NCBI GenBank assembly: GCA_016929205.1
Contig: JAFGJF010000559.1
Span: forward strand, 1 to 21,499
Reading direction: 5' to 3'
From: Anaerolineae bacterium
Lineage (GTDB): Bacteria > Chloroflexota > Anaerolineae > JAFGEY01
Length of the DNA: 21,499 nucleotides
The position numbers and the translations under genes are program-made. The notes beneath the pieces were generated by a model. That model was not told the origin of the DNA, made no database searches, and saw only the letters and a list, made by a program, of their open reading frames with translations. Below, one piece after another: positions 15,182 through 21,499 of the stretch (position 1 is the stretch's first letter; each line of letters begins with the position of its first letter).

Positions 15182-16761
15182 TGAATCCACACCGGTGTAC
15201 CGATATCCGCCCAGTTGTAGAGTATTTGTGCATTCTCGGTACTCAAGATGATACAGCCATAGGAAACGCGGCTCCCCAGATACCCGGCCCACAGAATCTG
15301 GCCATTAGGCAGAATAGGCAAGGCATGGATGCCGTTTTGCAGCGACCCGACCTGGTAGATTCCCATCCAGTACGGCATGCGCAAACTCCACGTACTGCCC
15401 CAGGCCTCGGGAATTTTATTCAGAACACTAAAATGCCCCACCGCAGTGCCGGTTCCCGACCCACCTGTAGAACAGACCCAATTGTAGAGTAGCGTCTCGC
15501 CTTGCCAGACGTACATTCGCTGCTGTGAAATATTAACTTCAATGCGCTTGCTCGCGGCACTGTATGGCACAACTGTCGGTCTGGGAGTCGGTGTTGGCAC
15601 CAACCTCGCTTGGATTTCGGCCAACAAGGCCATTGCCTGGGCGTCCTCTGCCTCGAGGTCCAATACAGCTTCGCTGGCCTCACGGGCCTGCTCCAGAGCG
15701 CCTTCTGCCAGAGCTTCTTTGGCCCAAGTCATATACGCTGCGTAAAGCAGCGAACGCACATCCGCGTACTCGGGGTCGGTCTGATACACCTCCTGCAACG
15801 TCGTTGCCGCTTCGCGCCAGCGTGAGTGATCGTAGCGCCACTTGCCGGACAGATAGTCAAGTGCCACCGATTTTGGCTCCAGGACGGCCGCTTTGTCCTG
15901 GCAGACCCCCAGCGCCTGGCGATAGATCGTATGGGCCTCTTGAATCGCTTTGTCTGCGACCTCGTCCTCGGCCCAACGAAGCAAGGTATCACACCTCGCA
16001 CCGTCCAGCCCCGGATACGCCTCGTCGATCAACATAATTCGATTCAAAATGGCAAGCGCTTTTTTCCACTCGCGTCTCTCCCAGGCCTGTTCCAACTCGG
16101 GCACAATGCCCGAAACGCGCTCAACAGCCGTGGGTGTGGATGTGCTGGTGGGTGCGGGCACAGCCGTAGCCGGCACCGCAGCCATTGGCGTGGATTCATA
16201 GGCCGATGGCAAACTGCCACCCCCCCGGACCCAGGTTTGTGCAGCAAATCCGCCCAGAATGACCATCAAGCCGGCGAGCAACAGCCAGATACCCAACCAG
16301 CGGTGGAGCAAACGTGTCTGCGCGCGGTTGAAACGGGCTGGTCGCTTCCGCTCCCGTCCCTCGGGGTGGACGGGCACGGACGGCTCTTTGATCCGATCCA
16401 GGGCCTGTATCGCCCGAGTATTGCCAGGATGAATGCGCAAGACCTGCCGCCAGCAAGCCTGAGCTTGACGCGGATTCTCGGACGCCATCGCCAACCAAAG
16501 CCATGCCTGCTCGTAATCGGGCGACTGGCGGATCACCTGCCTCAACACATGACGCGCGCGCTCCATGTCCCGCGCACGCACCAATTTTCGCACGTGCATC
16601 ATTTTCCACGCACGGACCATGACTCGCGCGGGTGTTTTGTTACCCGCGGGTGTTTTGTTACCCGCGGGTGTTTTGTTACCCGCGGGTGTTTTGTTACCCG
16701 CGGGTACAGCTTTCATGGCGGGCGCCAGCTCGGTTGATAGATTTTCTTCAGATCCTGCCAT
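15175..16761 (-). CDS. L,D-transpeptidase (YkuD) with TPR-like regions and a tandem-repeat N-terminus
   Basis: A 528-residue type II membrane protein. Residues 1-45 contain four copies of a GNKTPA hexapeptide. A cytoplasmic TPR-like segment (65-122: ARHVLRQVIRQSPDYEQAWLWLA) precedes a transmembrane helix (154-175). Outside, a Pro/Ser/Thr linker leads to a second TPR-like helical region (220-385) and, after a PTPTPRP linker, the YkuD domain (405-526). The catalytic features are H479 in GIHALP and C503 in RVSYGC. Tyr replaces the usual His in S-H-G-C. YkuD enzymes form 3-3 peptidoglycan cross-links or attach proteins to peptidoglycan. The TPR parts may dock partners on both membrane faces (inference). 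Only a weak ribosome binding site precedes the ATG. Confidence 0.85.
   Translation of the reverse strand: MAGSEENLSTELAPAMKAVPAGNKTPAGNKTPAGNKTPAGNKTPARVMVRAWKMMHVRKLVRARDMERARHVLRQVIRQSPDYEQAWLWLAMASENPRQAQACWRQVLRIHPGNTRAIQALDRIKEPSVPVHPEGRERKRPARFNRAQTRLLHRWLGIWLLLAGLMVILGGFAAQTWVRGGGSLPSAYESTPMAAVPATAVPAPTSTSTPTAVERVSGIVPELEQAWERREWKKALAILNRIMLIDEAYPGLDGARCDTLLRWAEDEVADKAIQEAHTIYRQALGVCQDKAAVLEPKSVALDYLSGKWRYDHSRWREAATTLQEVYQTDPEYADVRSLLYAAYMTWAKEALAEGALEQAREASEAVLDLEAEDAQAMALLAEIQARLVPTPTPRPTVVPYSAASKRIEVNISQQRMYVWQGETLLYNWVCSTGGSGTGTAVGHFSVLNKIPEAWGSTWSLRMPYWMGIYQVGSLQNGIHALPILPNGQILWAGYLGSRVSYGCIILSTENAQILYNWADIGTPVWIHY
16631..16702. repeat. 18-bp tandem repeat, four exact copies, inside the transpeptidase gene
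   Basis: The unit GGTGTTTTGTTACCCGCG occurs four times without a mismatch (16631, 16649, 16667, 16685). Each junction makes the palindrome ACCCGCGGGT. On the coding (minus) strand each unit gives six codons for a GNKTPA-type hexapeptide. Being a multiple of three, copy number can change without breaking the frame. Confidence 0.9.
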
Positions 16762-16778
16762 ACACCGCTTTCAAACTT

Positions 16779-16807
16779 TTGACAGTCCTTGCCAGTTCAA
16801 GTATAAT
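16779..16807 (+). promoter_or_regulatory. Perfect consensus sigma70 promoter for rpsU
   Basis: TTGACA (16779-16784), a 17-base spacer and TATAAT (16802-16807) match the consensus at all twelve hexamer positions. Transcription would start at about 16814, giving an ~88-base rpsU leader. The promoter lies in the divergent region to the transpeptidase gene, whose own promoter must overlap it; for that strand I see only weak candidates. Confidence 0.85.
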
Positions 16808-16824
16808 ACAACGGTGCCTGATGG

Positions 16825-16858
16825 GTTTGCCAAGCAAACTTTGCCAAGCAAGCTTTGC
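16825..16858 (+). repeat. Tandem 14-mers and hairpin in the rpsU leader
   Basis: TTTGCCAAGCAAAC (16826-16839) is followed directly by TTTGCCAAGCAAGC (16840-16853) and a partial third copy TTTGC (16854-16858). The first copy, with the preceding G, folds as GTTTGC-caa-GCAAAC. Alternative pairings between copies are possible. It lies in the transcribed leader between promoter and ribosome binding site, a typical place for translational control. Confidence 0.6.
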
Positions 16859-16901
16859 TAGACAGTCGCCCAGGTATTCTTAGGAAAGGAGTTGAACAAG
16901 T

Positions 16902-17093
16902 TTGTCCGTAGAATTACACTCGGGTGAATCCCAAGATAGTTTACTGAGACGCTTTCGAAAAGCCGTCACGCAAAGCGGAGTTCTCAGCGAAACGCGGCGG
17001 CGGCGATGGTTCGTTTCAAAAAGCGAACTGCGCCGCAAAGCAAAAAAGAAAGCGATTCGTCGAGCACGTCGTGATCAAAGGCGCAAACCTTAG
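16902..17093 (+). CDS. rpsU: 30S ribosomal protein S21
   Basis: A 63-residue, strongly basic protein of the bS21 family, a small subunit component near the platform that assists initiation on mRNA. It shows the family pattern: a short acidic start (SVELHSGES), LLRRFRKAVTQSGVL, then a Lys/Arg-rich helix (RRRRWFVSKSELRRKAKKKAIRRARRDQRR). The start codon is TTG 16902, with AAAGGAG at 16885-16891 ten bases upstream. It is monocistronic: a perfect consensus promoter and repeat-containing leader precede it and an intrinsic terminator follows. It is not next to dnaG or rpoD, as it is in proteobacteria. Confidence 0.93.
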   Translation: MSVELHSGESQDSLLRRFRKAVTQSGVLSETRRRRWFVSKSELRRKAKKKAIRRARRDQRRKP

Positions 17094-17152
17094 CTCCAGT
17101 ATACAACACGCCTGGTAGTCCACACTGCCAGAATTCGATTACGGTTTGGAAC

Positions 17153-17187
17153 AAAAAGCTACGCTCCAGAGAGTGTAGCTTTTTTTC
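17153..17187. terminator. Bidirectional terminator between rpsU and the membrane protein gene
   Basis: AAAAAGCTAC (17153-17162) pairs with GTAGCTTTTT (17175-17184). The stem continues inward with a G-U pair and CTC/GAG to a CAGA tetraloop, 14 bp in all, followed by a T run. Because the left arm starts with A's, the same hairpin has a T-tract on the minus strand too, so it can stop transcription from both convergent genes. Confidence 0.85.
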
Positions 17188-17968
17188 TATGTGGAGATGC
17201 CGCCACCGAGTTGAGGATCCGATCGCTTGTCCACAGCCACAACCAATGCATCAGAACGAGCAGCCACAACAGACGAATACCTGGCGCTGCACATGCAGTC
17301 AACAGAGCCAATATCCAATCGCGCACGGTTTGATAACCACAGGCTAAATCACCGCTGCTTTTTCGACGCAGCGGGCTCAAGAGCCAGGAAACGGACACCA
17401 ATGCGACGACCACGAATGCAACAATAGCCGGATTCGACAGGATCATGGAAATGACACCGCGATAAAATGCCCAAAGCATTTGGAAAAACAACGCTTCCCG
17501 AAATGCCTGCCACAAAGCAATGGATTGCCTTTTGACACCGCCGGCACCCACCCGTGCGTACCATATCCAAACAGCGCTAAACAGACACACTCCCCCGATC
17601 CATACTGCTGCCGCCATACCAATAGACTCTAAATTGAGCATCTCGTTTGCCACGAGTTGATACCATGGCACACTGTTGCTACGCGCTACCCACGTCATCG
17701 GGATGCCCGCCTGATAAAGCAATGCCCCCCGCGCAAACACGATACACGGCACACCAACATAGTACAACAATCGACCGACTTGCTTGACCCATATCCCGAT
17801 CCAGGACCATCTGGTAGACCGTTCTCCGGACACACCGGACTTGGATAAATAGAATAGACGCCAAACCAGGTTCGTCGAGAGAACGTATCCAACGATCATA
17901 CAAAGGACAAGCAAGGCGAGCTTTTCCCGCTCAAGATCGGCAGACAACAGCCAGAACACAAGAGCCAT
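17159..17968 (-). CDS. Uncharacterised membrane protein downstream of the histidine kinase
   Basis: A 269-residue polytopic membrane protein with roughly six hydrophobic segments (about 1-10, 18-37, 65-83, 115-140, 165-200 and 228-250), Trp-rich, with no recognisable motif. I do not recognise a family. It starts six bases after the histidine kinase stop and is surely co-transcribed with it, so a role as a membrane partner, sensor input or regulated transporter/enzyme is possible but unproven. The last codons (KKATLSGA) and the TAG lie inside the bidirectional terminator hairpin shared with rpsU. Confidence 0.65.
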   Translation of the reverse strand: MALVFWLLSADLEREKLALLVLCMIVGYVLSTNLVWRLFYLSKSGVSGERSTRWSWIGIWVKQVGRLLYYVGVPCIVFARGALLYQAGIPMTWVARSNSVPWYQLVANEMLNLESIGMAAAVWIGGVCLFSAVWIWYARVGAGGVKRQSIALWQAFREALFFQMLWAFYRGVISMILSNPAIVAFVVVALVSVSWLLSPLRRKSSGDLACGYQTVRDWILALLTACAAPGIRLLWLLVLMHWLWLWTSDRILNSVAASPHRKKATLSGA

Positions 17969-17974
17969 CCGGGT

Positions 17975-19720
17975 TCACACGGCCTCACGCCGCAAAGGGA
18001 CAGTCATCGTGACTTTTGTGCCCTTGCCTTCCTGTGACCTGATGATCGTGCGGCCATTAACCAGGTCTGCGCGCTCTTGCAAACTGAGCAAACCAAAACT
18101 ACCACGCTGATCGTAGGTTGCCATCGTCGAGTCAAAGTCAAAACCGACGCCATCGTCCTGGATTTCGGCAATAAAATATCCCTGTTGAATGTACATCCTG
18201 ACCCAAATGTGCTCGGCCTTGGCGTATTTTTTGGCATTGTTCAAGGTTTCCTGGGCGATATACCAGGCCACAGCCTTGATATTGATATCGAGATTGTCTT
18301 CTATTCCTTCCTGGAATTCCATCACAACCGGCAGCTCGCCCGACTCGGTCGTCTCTTTTAACTTGTCAACAAGCTGTTCGACCGCAGCTTTGAGCCCTTG
18401 TGTCTCCAACACAACCGGCCGCAGCGTGAACAGCATCGTTCGAATCTCTTTGGTTGTACGGCGGGCCAGGTTTTCCAATTTGAACAGCTCGTCTTTCACC
18501 TTGGTCGGCTCGCGTTCTAACAGCAGCCGGGCAAAGTTGAGCCGCATCGCAATCGCCGAAATGGACTGCGTTGGGCCGTCGTGCAGGTCGCGCGACAGCT
18601 TGGTGCGTTCTTCCTCGTGCACGGCAATAACACGCTCTTTTTCATCTTGCAGGTCTTGGTACAGTTGCGCATTGGTCAGAGCGACGGCCGCCTGGTTGGT
18701 CACAGCCGTTAACAGATCGACATGATCCTGATTGAACGCATCGGCCGCCGGGCTGGCAAACACCACGATCCCGTAGGTGTCGAACCCGGCCCGAAGCGGA
18801 ACACAGACGGATGAACGACACCGCCGAAAAGCTGTAAATTTGCTCAATTCGGGGTCATTGACCAGGCTCTTTAACACGACAGGATTGCCTTCTTGTAAGA
18901 CCTGGGCCAGGACACCACGACCCGGATCCAATGACAGGTTTACCTCTTCATGACCGATGTTACGAGAGGCAGCAGCAAACAGACCTTCCTCGCCAAAAAG
19001 AAACACCGCCCCCGCAGGACGTTCGCGATGTTCCCTGGACCGATTGGTCAGTTCATCGAACCCCAGCGAACTGATTTCCAGCACGGCATTCAGAATCTTG
19101 TCGTGATTCAGCGTGGCACTCAATGTGCTCGCCATTTCATAGATCAAGCGGGCGCGGTCAGCAGCGGCCTGCAAATACCGCAGCCTTTCATTCTGAGCCT
19201 TTTGCTCTTCATCGTCCAAAGGCGGCTCTTTTTTGATCCCGTCTGCCAACAAGCTGCTCAAGACCGAAGCCAACAAGAGAATGAAAGCCGAGGGCAAGAC
19301 AGACAAAAGCACGCTGCCCACGTTGCGAAAGCCGGCCCGAACCAGGGCAATAAGGATATGACCCAACGCCAGAGTACCTGCCGTAGCCAGGCCAAATGAC
19401 CAGTCGAAACGGATGCCCATCGCGATCGCGGGGATAAACGCATAAAAGACCATCCCTGGCCCACCCAGGTACAATATGACCAGCGAAAACAATGCGTCCA
19501 GAATAATAAAGATCAAGGCTGCATATTCAGGAAAAAACCTCAACGCCAATATGGCCACCGGGACTGCATCAACAACGGCCATCCCCAGGACAATAAACAG
19601 AAGCAGAGACGCATCTTGCGTCTTTGACACAAGAAATGCGACGATGGGGATAACGACGAGCCCTAACCAACGTACATAGGCCGTTATCAGATCAAGTCGA
19701 CGAATCATACGTTTCGACAT
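17975..19720 (-). CDS. Membrane sensor histidine kinase with GAF domain (NarL-type, HisKA_3)
   Basis: A 581-residue two-component kinase. The first ~160 residues hold about five transmembrane helices. A linker leads to a GAF domain (about 200-355) with a short coiled region, then a HisKA_3 dimerisation domain with EEERTKLSRDLHDGPTQ, where H380 is the phospho-acceptor. The ATPase domain has QETLNNAKKYA (N494/N495), DDGVGFDF (522-529) and GSFGLLSLQERADL (540-553). Such kinases act on LuxR/NarL-type response regulators; none is in the window. The GAF ligand is unknown. ATG 19720 has AGGAG nine bases upstream; an in-frame GTG at 19750 would add ten residues. A promoter lies about 150 bases further upstream. 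Confidence 0.9.
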   Translation of the reverse strand: MSKRMIRRLDLITAYVRWLGLVVIPIVAFLVSKTQDASLLLFIVLGMAVVDAVPVAILALRFFPEYAALIFIILDALFSLVILYLGGPGMVFYAFIPAIAMGIRFDWSFGLATAGTLALGHILIALVRAGFRNVGSVLLSVLPSAFILLLASVLSSLLADGIKKEPPLDDEEQKAQNERLRYLQAAADRARLIYEMASTLSATLNHDKILNAVLEISSLGFDELTNRSREHRERPAGAVFLFGEEGLFAAASRNIGHEEVNLSLDPGRGVLAQVLQEGNPVVLKSLVNDPELSKFTAFRRCRSSVCVPLRAGFDTYGIVVFASPAADAFNQDHVDLLTAVTNQAAVALTNAQLYQDLQDEKERVIAVHEEERTKLSRDLHDGPTQSISAIAMRLNFARLLLEREPTKVKDELFKLENLARRTTKEIRTMLFTLRPVVLETQGLKAAVEQLVDKLKETTESGELPVVMEFQEGIEDNLDINIKAVAWYIAQETLNNAKKYAKAEHIWVRMYIQQGYFIAEIQDDGVGFDFDSTMATYDQRGSFGLLSLQERADLVNGRTIIRSQEGKGTKVTMTVPLRREAV

Positions 19721-19779
19721 TACAGGTCGCTCCTGATTTCGACGCACCACGGACTTGTCTTCTCAGAATCTGGGGTAAC

Positions 19780-19800
19780 GTAGGTCGGAATGGCATTCCG
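19780..19800. repeat. GTAGGT-plus-palindrome motif in the kinase leader
   Basis: GTAGGT (19780-19785) precedes the perfect palindrome CGGAATG-g-CATTCCG (19786-19800). It resembles, in layout, the GTAGGT and hairpin at 2620-2646. It lies in the predicted 5' untranslated region of the histidine kinase transcript. No T-tract follows. A genome-dispersed short repeat is the simplest reading. Confidence 0.4.
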
Positions 19801-19877
19801 GCTTGGGCCCCCCTCCACTTTTTGAGTAGATACCTGCCGATCCACCTACTGAGCCTGATTCATGTCATACACGTATT

Positions 19878-19906
19878 ATTATAGCACAAATCTTGAGGCA
19901 TACCAA
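19878..19906 (-). promoter_or_regulatory. Promoter for the histidine kinase operon
   Basis: On the minus strand TTGGTA (19901-19906) and TATAAT (19878-19883) are spaced by 17 bases. Transcription would start near 19871, leaving a ~150-base leader that contains the GTAGGT palindrome and the ribosome binding site. It lies between the miaA stop and the kinase start. Confidence 0.65.
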
Positions 19907-19949
19907 CCCAGTGTGGAGCAAGGATGTGTTCCTATAGATAAATACACAT

Positions 19950-20879
19950 TCAAAACAAGCGTTGTGCGTGCAGCCACGACAGAACCTCGCAAACTGGCGA
20001 ATCCCCGGCGTCGAACCAGCGAATCCGTGGATTGTCCAGGCGAAACCAGTTATATTGCTGGCGAATGAACCGCCGCGTCTCTTTTTTGATCGCCGCCACG
20101 CACTCGTCAAGCGAGGCCGTCTCGTCCAAGACCCCTTTGAGTTGAATGTACCCCAGGCTCGACATGGACGGTAGCGTCCAGGCATACCCCTTGGCCAACA
20201 GGCCCTCAATCTCTTGCACCAGGCCGGCAGCGATCATGCCCTCGATCCGGGCGTCGATCCGGTCGTACAATGCCTCTCGCGCCATCGTCAGCCCGACTTG
20301 CACGATACGATAGGGCGGCGACGCTTTGCCACGTTGTTCCGAAAAGGGCCGTCCGGATTTCAGGCACACTTCCAGGGCGCGAACAACGCGGCGCACGTTG
20401 CGGGCATCGATCAATTGTTCTGCCGCCGGATCGAGTGCCAGCAAATCTTGATACAGCGATGGATAGCCATTCTGGTCTGCCTGCTCGTACAGCCTGGCAC
20501 GCAAGGCTTCGTCGGGCAAAACGCGAGGGATTCTCCACCCTTCTACAACCGCACGGACATATTGCCCCGTCCCACCAACCAAAAAAGGCAAACGAGCCCG
20601 GTTCGAGATCGTGTCCATCGCATCGTAAGCCAGCTCTTGAAACGTCGCCAGCCCAAAATCCTCGTCGGGATCGATGATATCGATCAGATGATGCCTGGCC
20701 TGGCTCCGCTCTTTAAGCGTAGGCTTGGCCGTGCCGATATTCATGTAACGATAGACCTGGCGCGAATCGGCGGAGACGATCTCACCGTGCAGCGCCTGGG
20801 CCAGATCGACAGCCAGCGCCGTCTTGCCAACCCCGGTGGGACCGACAACGACGACGAGGAACGGATCATCCTGGCTCAT
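19950..20879 (-). CDS. miaA: tRNA dimethylallyltransferase
   Basis: A 309-residue MiaA, which transfers a dimethylallyl group from DMAPP to N6 of A37 in tRNAs reading UNN codons. It has the P-loop GPTGVGKT (residues 13-20), SADSRQVYRYMNIGTAKP (37-54), HHLIDIIDPDEDF, LVGGTGQYVRAVVEGW and a C-terminal RRFIRQQYNWFR. Length is normal for the family. ATG 20879 was chosen because the family starts a few residues before the P-loop; the in-frame ATG at 20948 would add 23 unrelated residues. No clear ribosome binding site is seen. It follows gcvPB by 129 bases on the same strand. ATGTGT/ACACAT arms at 19925-19950 are only a weak candidate terminator. Confidence 0.95.
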   Translation of the reverse strand: MSQDDPFLVVVVGPTGVGKTALAVDLAQALHGEIVSADSRQVYRYMNIGTAKPTLKERSQARHHLIDIIDPDEDFGLATFQELAYDAMDTISNRARLPFLVGGTGQYVRAVVEGWRIPRVLPDEALRARLYEQADQNGYPSLYQDLLALDPAAEQLIDARNVRRVVRALEVCLKSGRPFSEQRGKASPPYRIVQVGLTMAREALYDRIDARIEGMIAAGLVQEIEGLLAKGYAWTLPSMSSLGYIQLKGVLDETASLDECVAAIKKETRRFIRQQYNWFRLDNPRIRWFDAGDSPVCEVLSWLHAQRLF

Positions 20880-21008
20880 GTGACGACTTGAGTGAAAAAG
20901 GCAAGACAAAACTGCCGGGACGTAAGGATTGGACGCATAACCTTGCATCTTGGCGTCTTGGCCTCGTAGCGCCTTTGTCTTGAAACGGGTCTTGGTACGG
21001 GAATCATA
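20880..21008. other. Intergenic region with degenerate CAAGACGCCAAG-type repeats
   Basis: The gap between gcvPB and miaA is rich in short near-repeats on the minus strand (CAAGACAAAGGCGC, CCAAGACGCCAAGATGC, CCAAGACCC), a low-complexity pattern. No convincing promoter, terminator or gene was found in it. Confidence 0.35.
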
Positions 21009-21499
21009 TCACGCCTGGTAACGCAGAATGGGCTTGCGAGCGGCCTGCACTTCGTCCAATCTGCGCACAGGCGTGTGCTGTGGCGCGCTGTGCAACAGAT
21101 CGGGATCCGTTTTGACTTCCCTGGCAATTTGCTTCATATCGGCCACAAACTGATCGAGCGTCTGTTTGCTTTCCGTCTCGGTCGGTTCGATCATCATCGC
21201 CTCCGGCACGATCAACGGAAAATAAATCGTGGGCGGATGCGCGTGCCCCAGATCCATCAGCCGCTTGACGATATCCAACGTGCGCACCCCATGTTCGTCA
21301 TGCTGTGGGCCTTCGAGGACAAATTCGTGCATGCAGGTGCGATCGACAGCCAGCGGGAAAACGTCCTGGAGCTGGACCCGTACATAGTTGGCATTCAGCA
21401 CCGCCGTCTCACTGACCTCGCGCAGCCCCTGCGCTCCCAGGGAGCAGATATAGGTATAGGCACGCACCAGCACGCCAAAATTGCCGTAAAAGGCGCGCA
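21009..21499 (-). CDS. gcvPB: Glycine dehydrogenase (decarboxylating) subunit 2, C-terminal part (partial)
   Basis: The frame is open to the window edge, giving the last ~162 residues (the extra RAFYGNFG precedes [22 protein letters not shown]). [66 protein letters not shown] and SKQTLDQF are typical of the C-terminal region of the PLP-dependent P-protein, beta chain, of the glycine cleavage system. The PLP lysine region lies outside the window. The two-chain form (GcvPA + GcvPB) is inferred from the C-terminal sequence style and length. The gene precedes miaA on the same strand. Confidence 0.88.
   Translation of the reverse strand, partial: RAFYGNFGVLVRAYTYICSLGAQGLREVSETAVLNANYVRVQLQDVFPLAVDRTCMHEFVLEGPQHDEHGVRTLDIVKRLMDLGHAHPPTIYFPLIVPEAMMIEPTETESKQTLDQFVADMKQIAREVKTDPDLLHSAPQHTPVRRLDEVQAARKPILRYQA

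Noticed and set aside
16631..16702. Tandem repeat considered as a CRISPR array
   Set aside because: Units are 18 bp, contiguous and without spacers, and they are in frame within a coding gene.
15826..16737. 303-codon plus-strand frame antisense to the L,D-transpeptidase
   Set aside because: It owes its length to the transpeptidase codon pattern and includes the 18-bp tandem repeat as RGCFVT units; no independent support.

Overview
This window reads like a chromosomal stretch from a member of the Chloroflexota (Anaerolineae-like). That assignment is an inference. It rests on moderately GC-rich DNA, frequent TTG/GTG starts, a surface L,D-transpeptidase with Pro/Thr linkers (PTPTPRP type), a separate GcvPB chain of glycine dehydrogenase, and a secreted repeat protein of a style I associate with this phylum. 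No rRNA, tRNA, CRISPR array, prophage or transposase gene was found.

Positions 1-5906 (+ strand) hold a surface glycoconjugate cluster. In order it encodes the tail of a GT4-type glycosyltransferase, a GT2 glycosyltransferase, a GT-C (PMT/ArnT-like) membrane glycosyltransferase, a zinc-ribbon SAM methyltransferase, a radical SAM/SPASM protein and a flippase-like LPG-synthase-type membrane protein. Directly after it, with its own strong promoter, ribosome binding site and terminator, sits a gene for a secreted protein of four ~105-residue 'YGWN...VQN' repeats (5984-7384). I consider this the most interesting uncharacterised gene here.

Positions 7385-7743 are non-coding and hold that terminator, a ~182-bp MITE-like element with terminal inverted repeats, and a small dyad. 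A lipoprotein and a DPM1-like glycosyltransferase follow on the + strand to 9421. They converge on a minus-strand operon, rmlD - GT2 - ALG5/DPM1-like GT2 (12055 down to 9435), driven by a near-consensus promoter just after mutS.

From 12109 onward the genes are mostly housekeeping: mutS (-), a small leaderless-looking DUF5658-like membrane protein (+), a TPR/YkuD L,D-transpeptidase with an in-frame 18-bp tandem repeat (-), rpsU with a perfect sigma70-type promoter and a repeat-containing leader (+), a two-gene unit of GAF sensor histidine kinase plus unknown membrane protein (-), miaA (-) and the 3' part of gcvPB (-).

The glycosyltransferases, methyltransferase, RmlD, flippase-like protein, lipoprotein, secreted repeat protein and transpeptidase together point to building and decorating a monoderm-type cell surface. 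The order of biosynthetic steps and the sugars involved cannot be read from the sequence.
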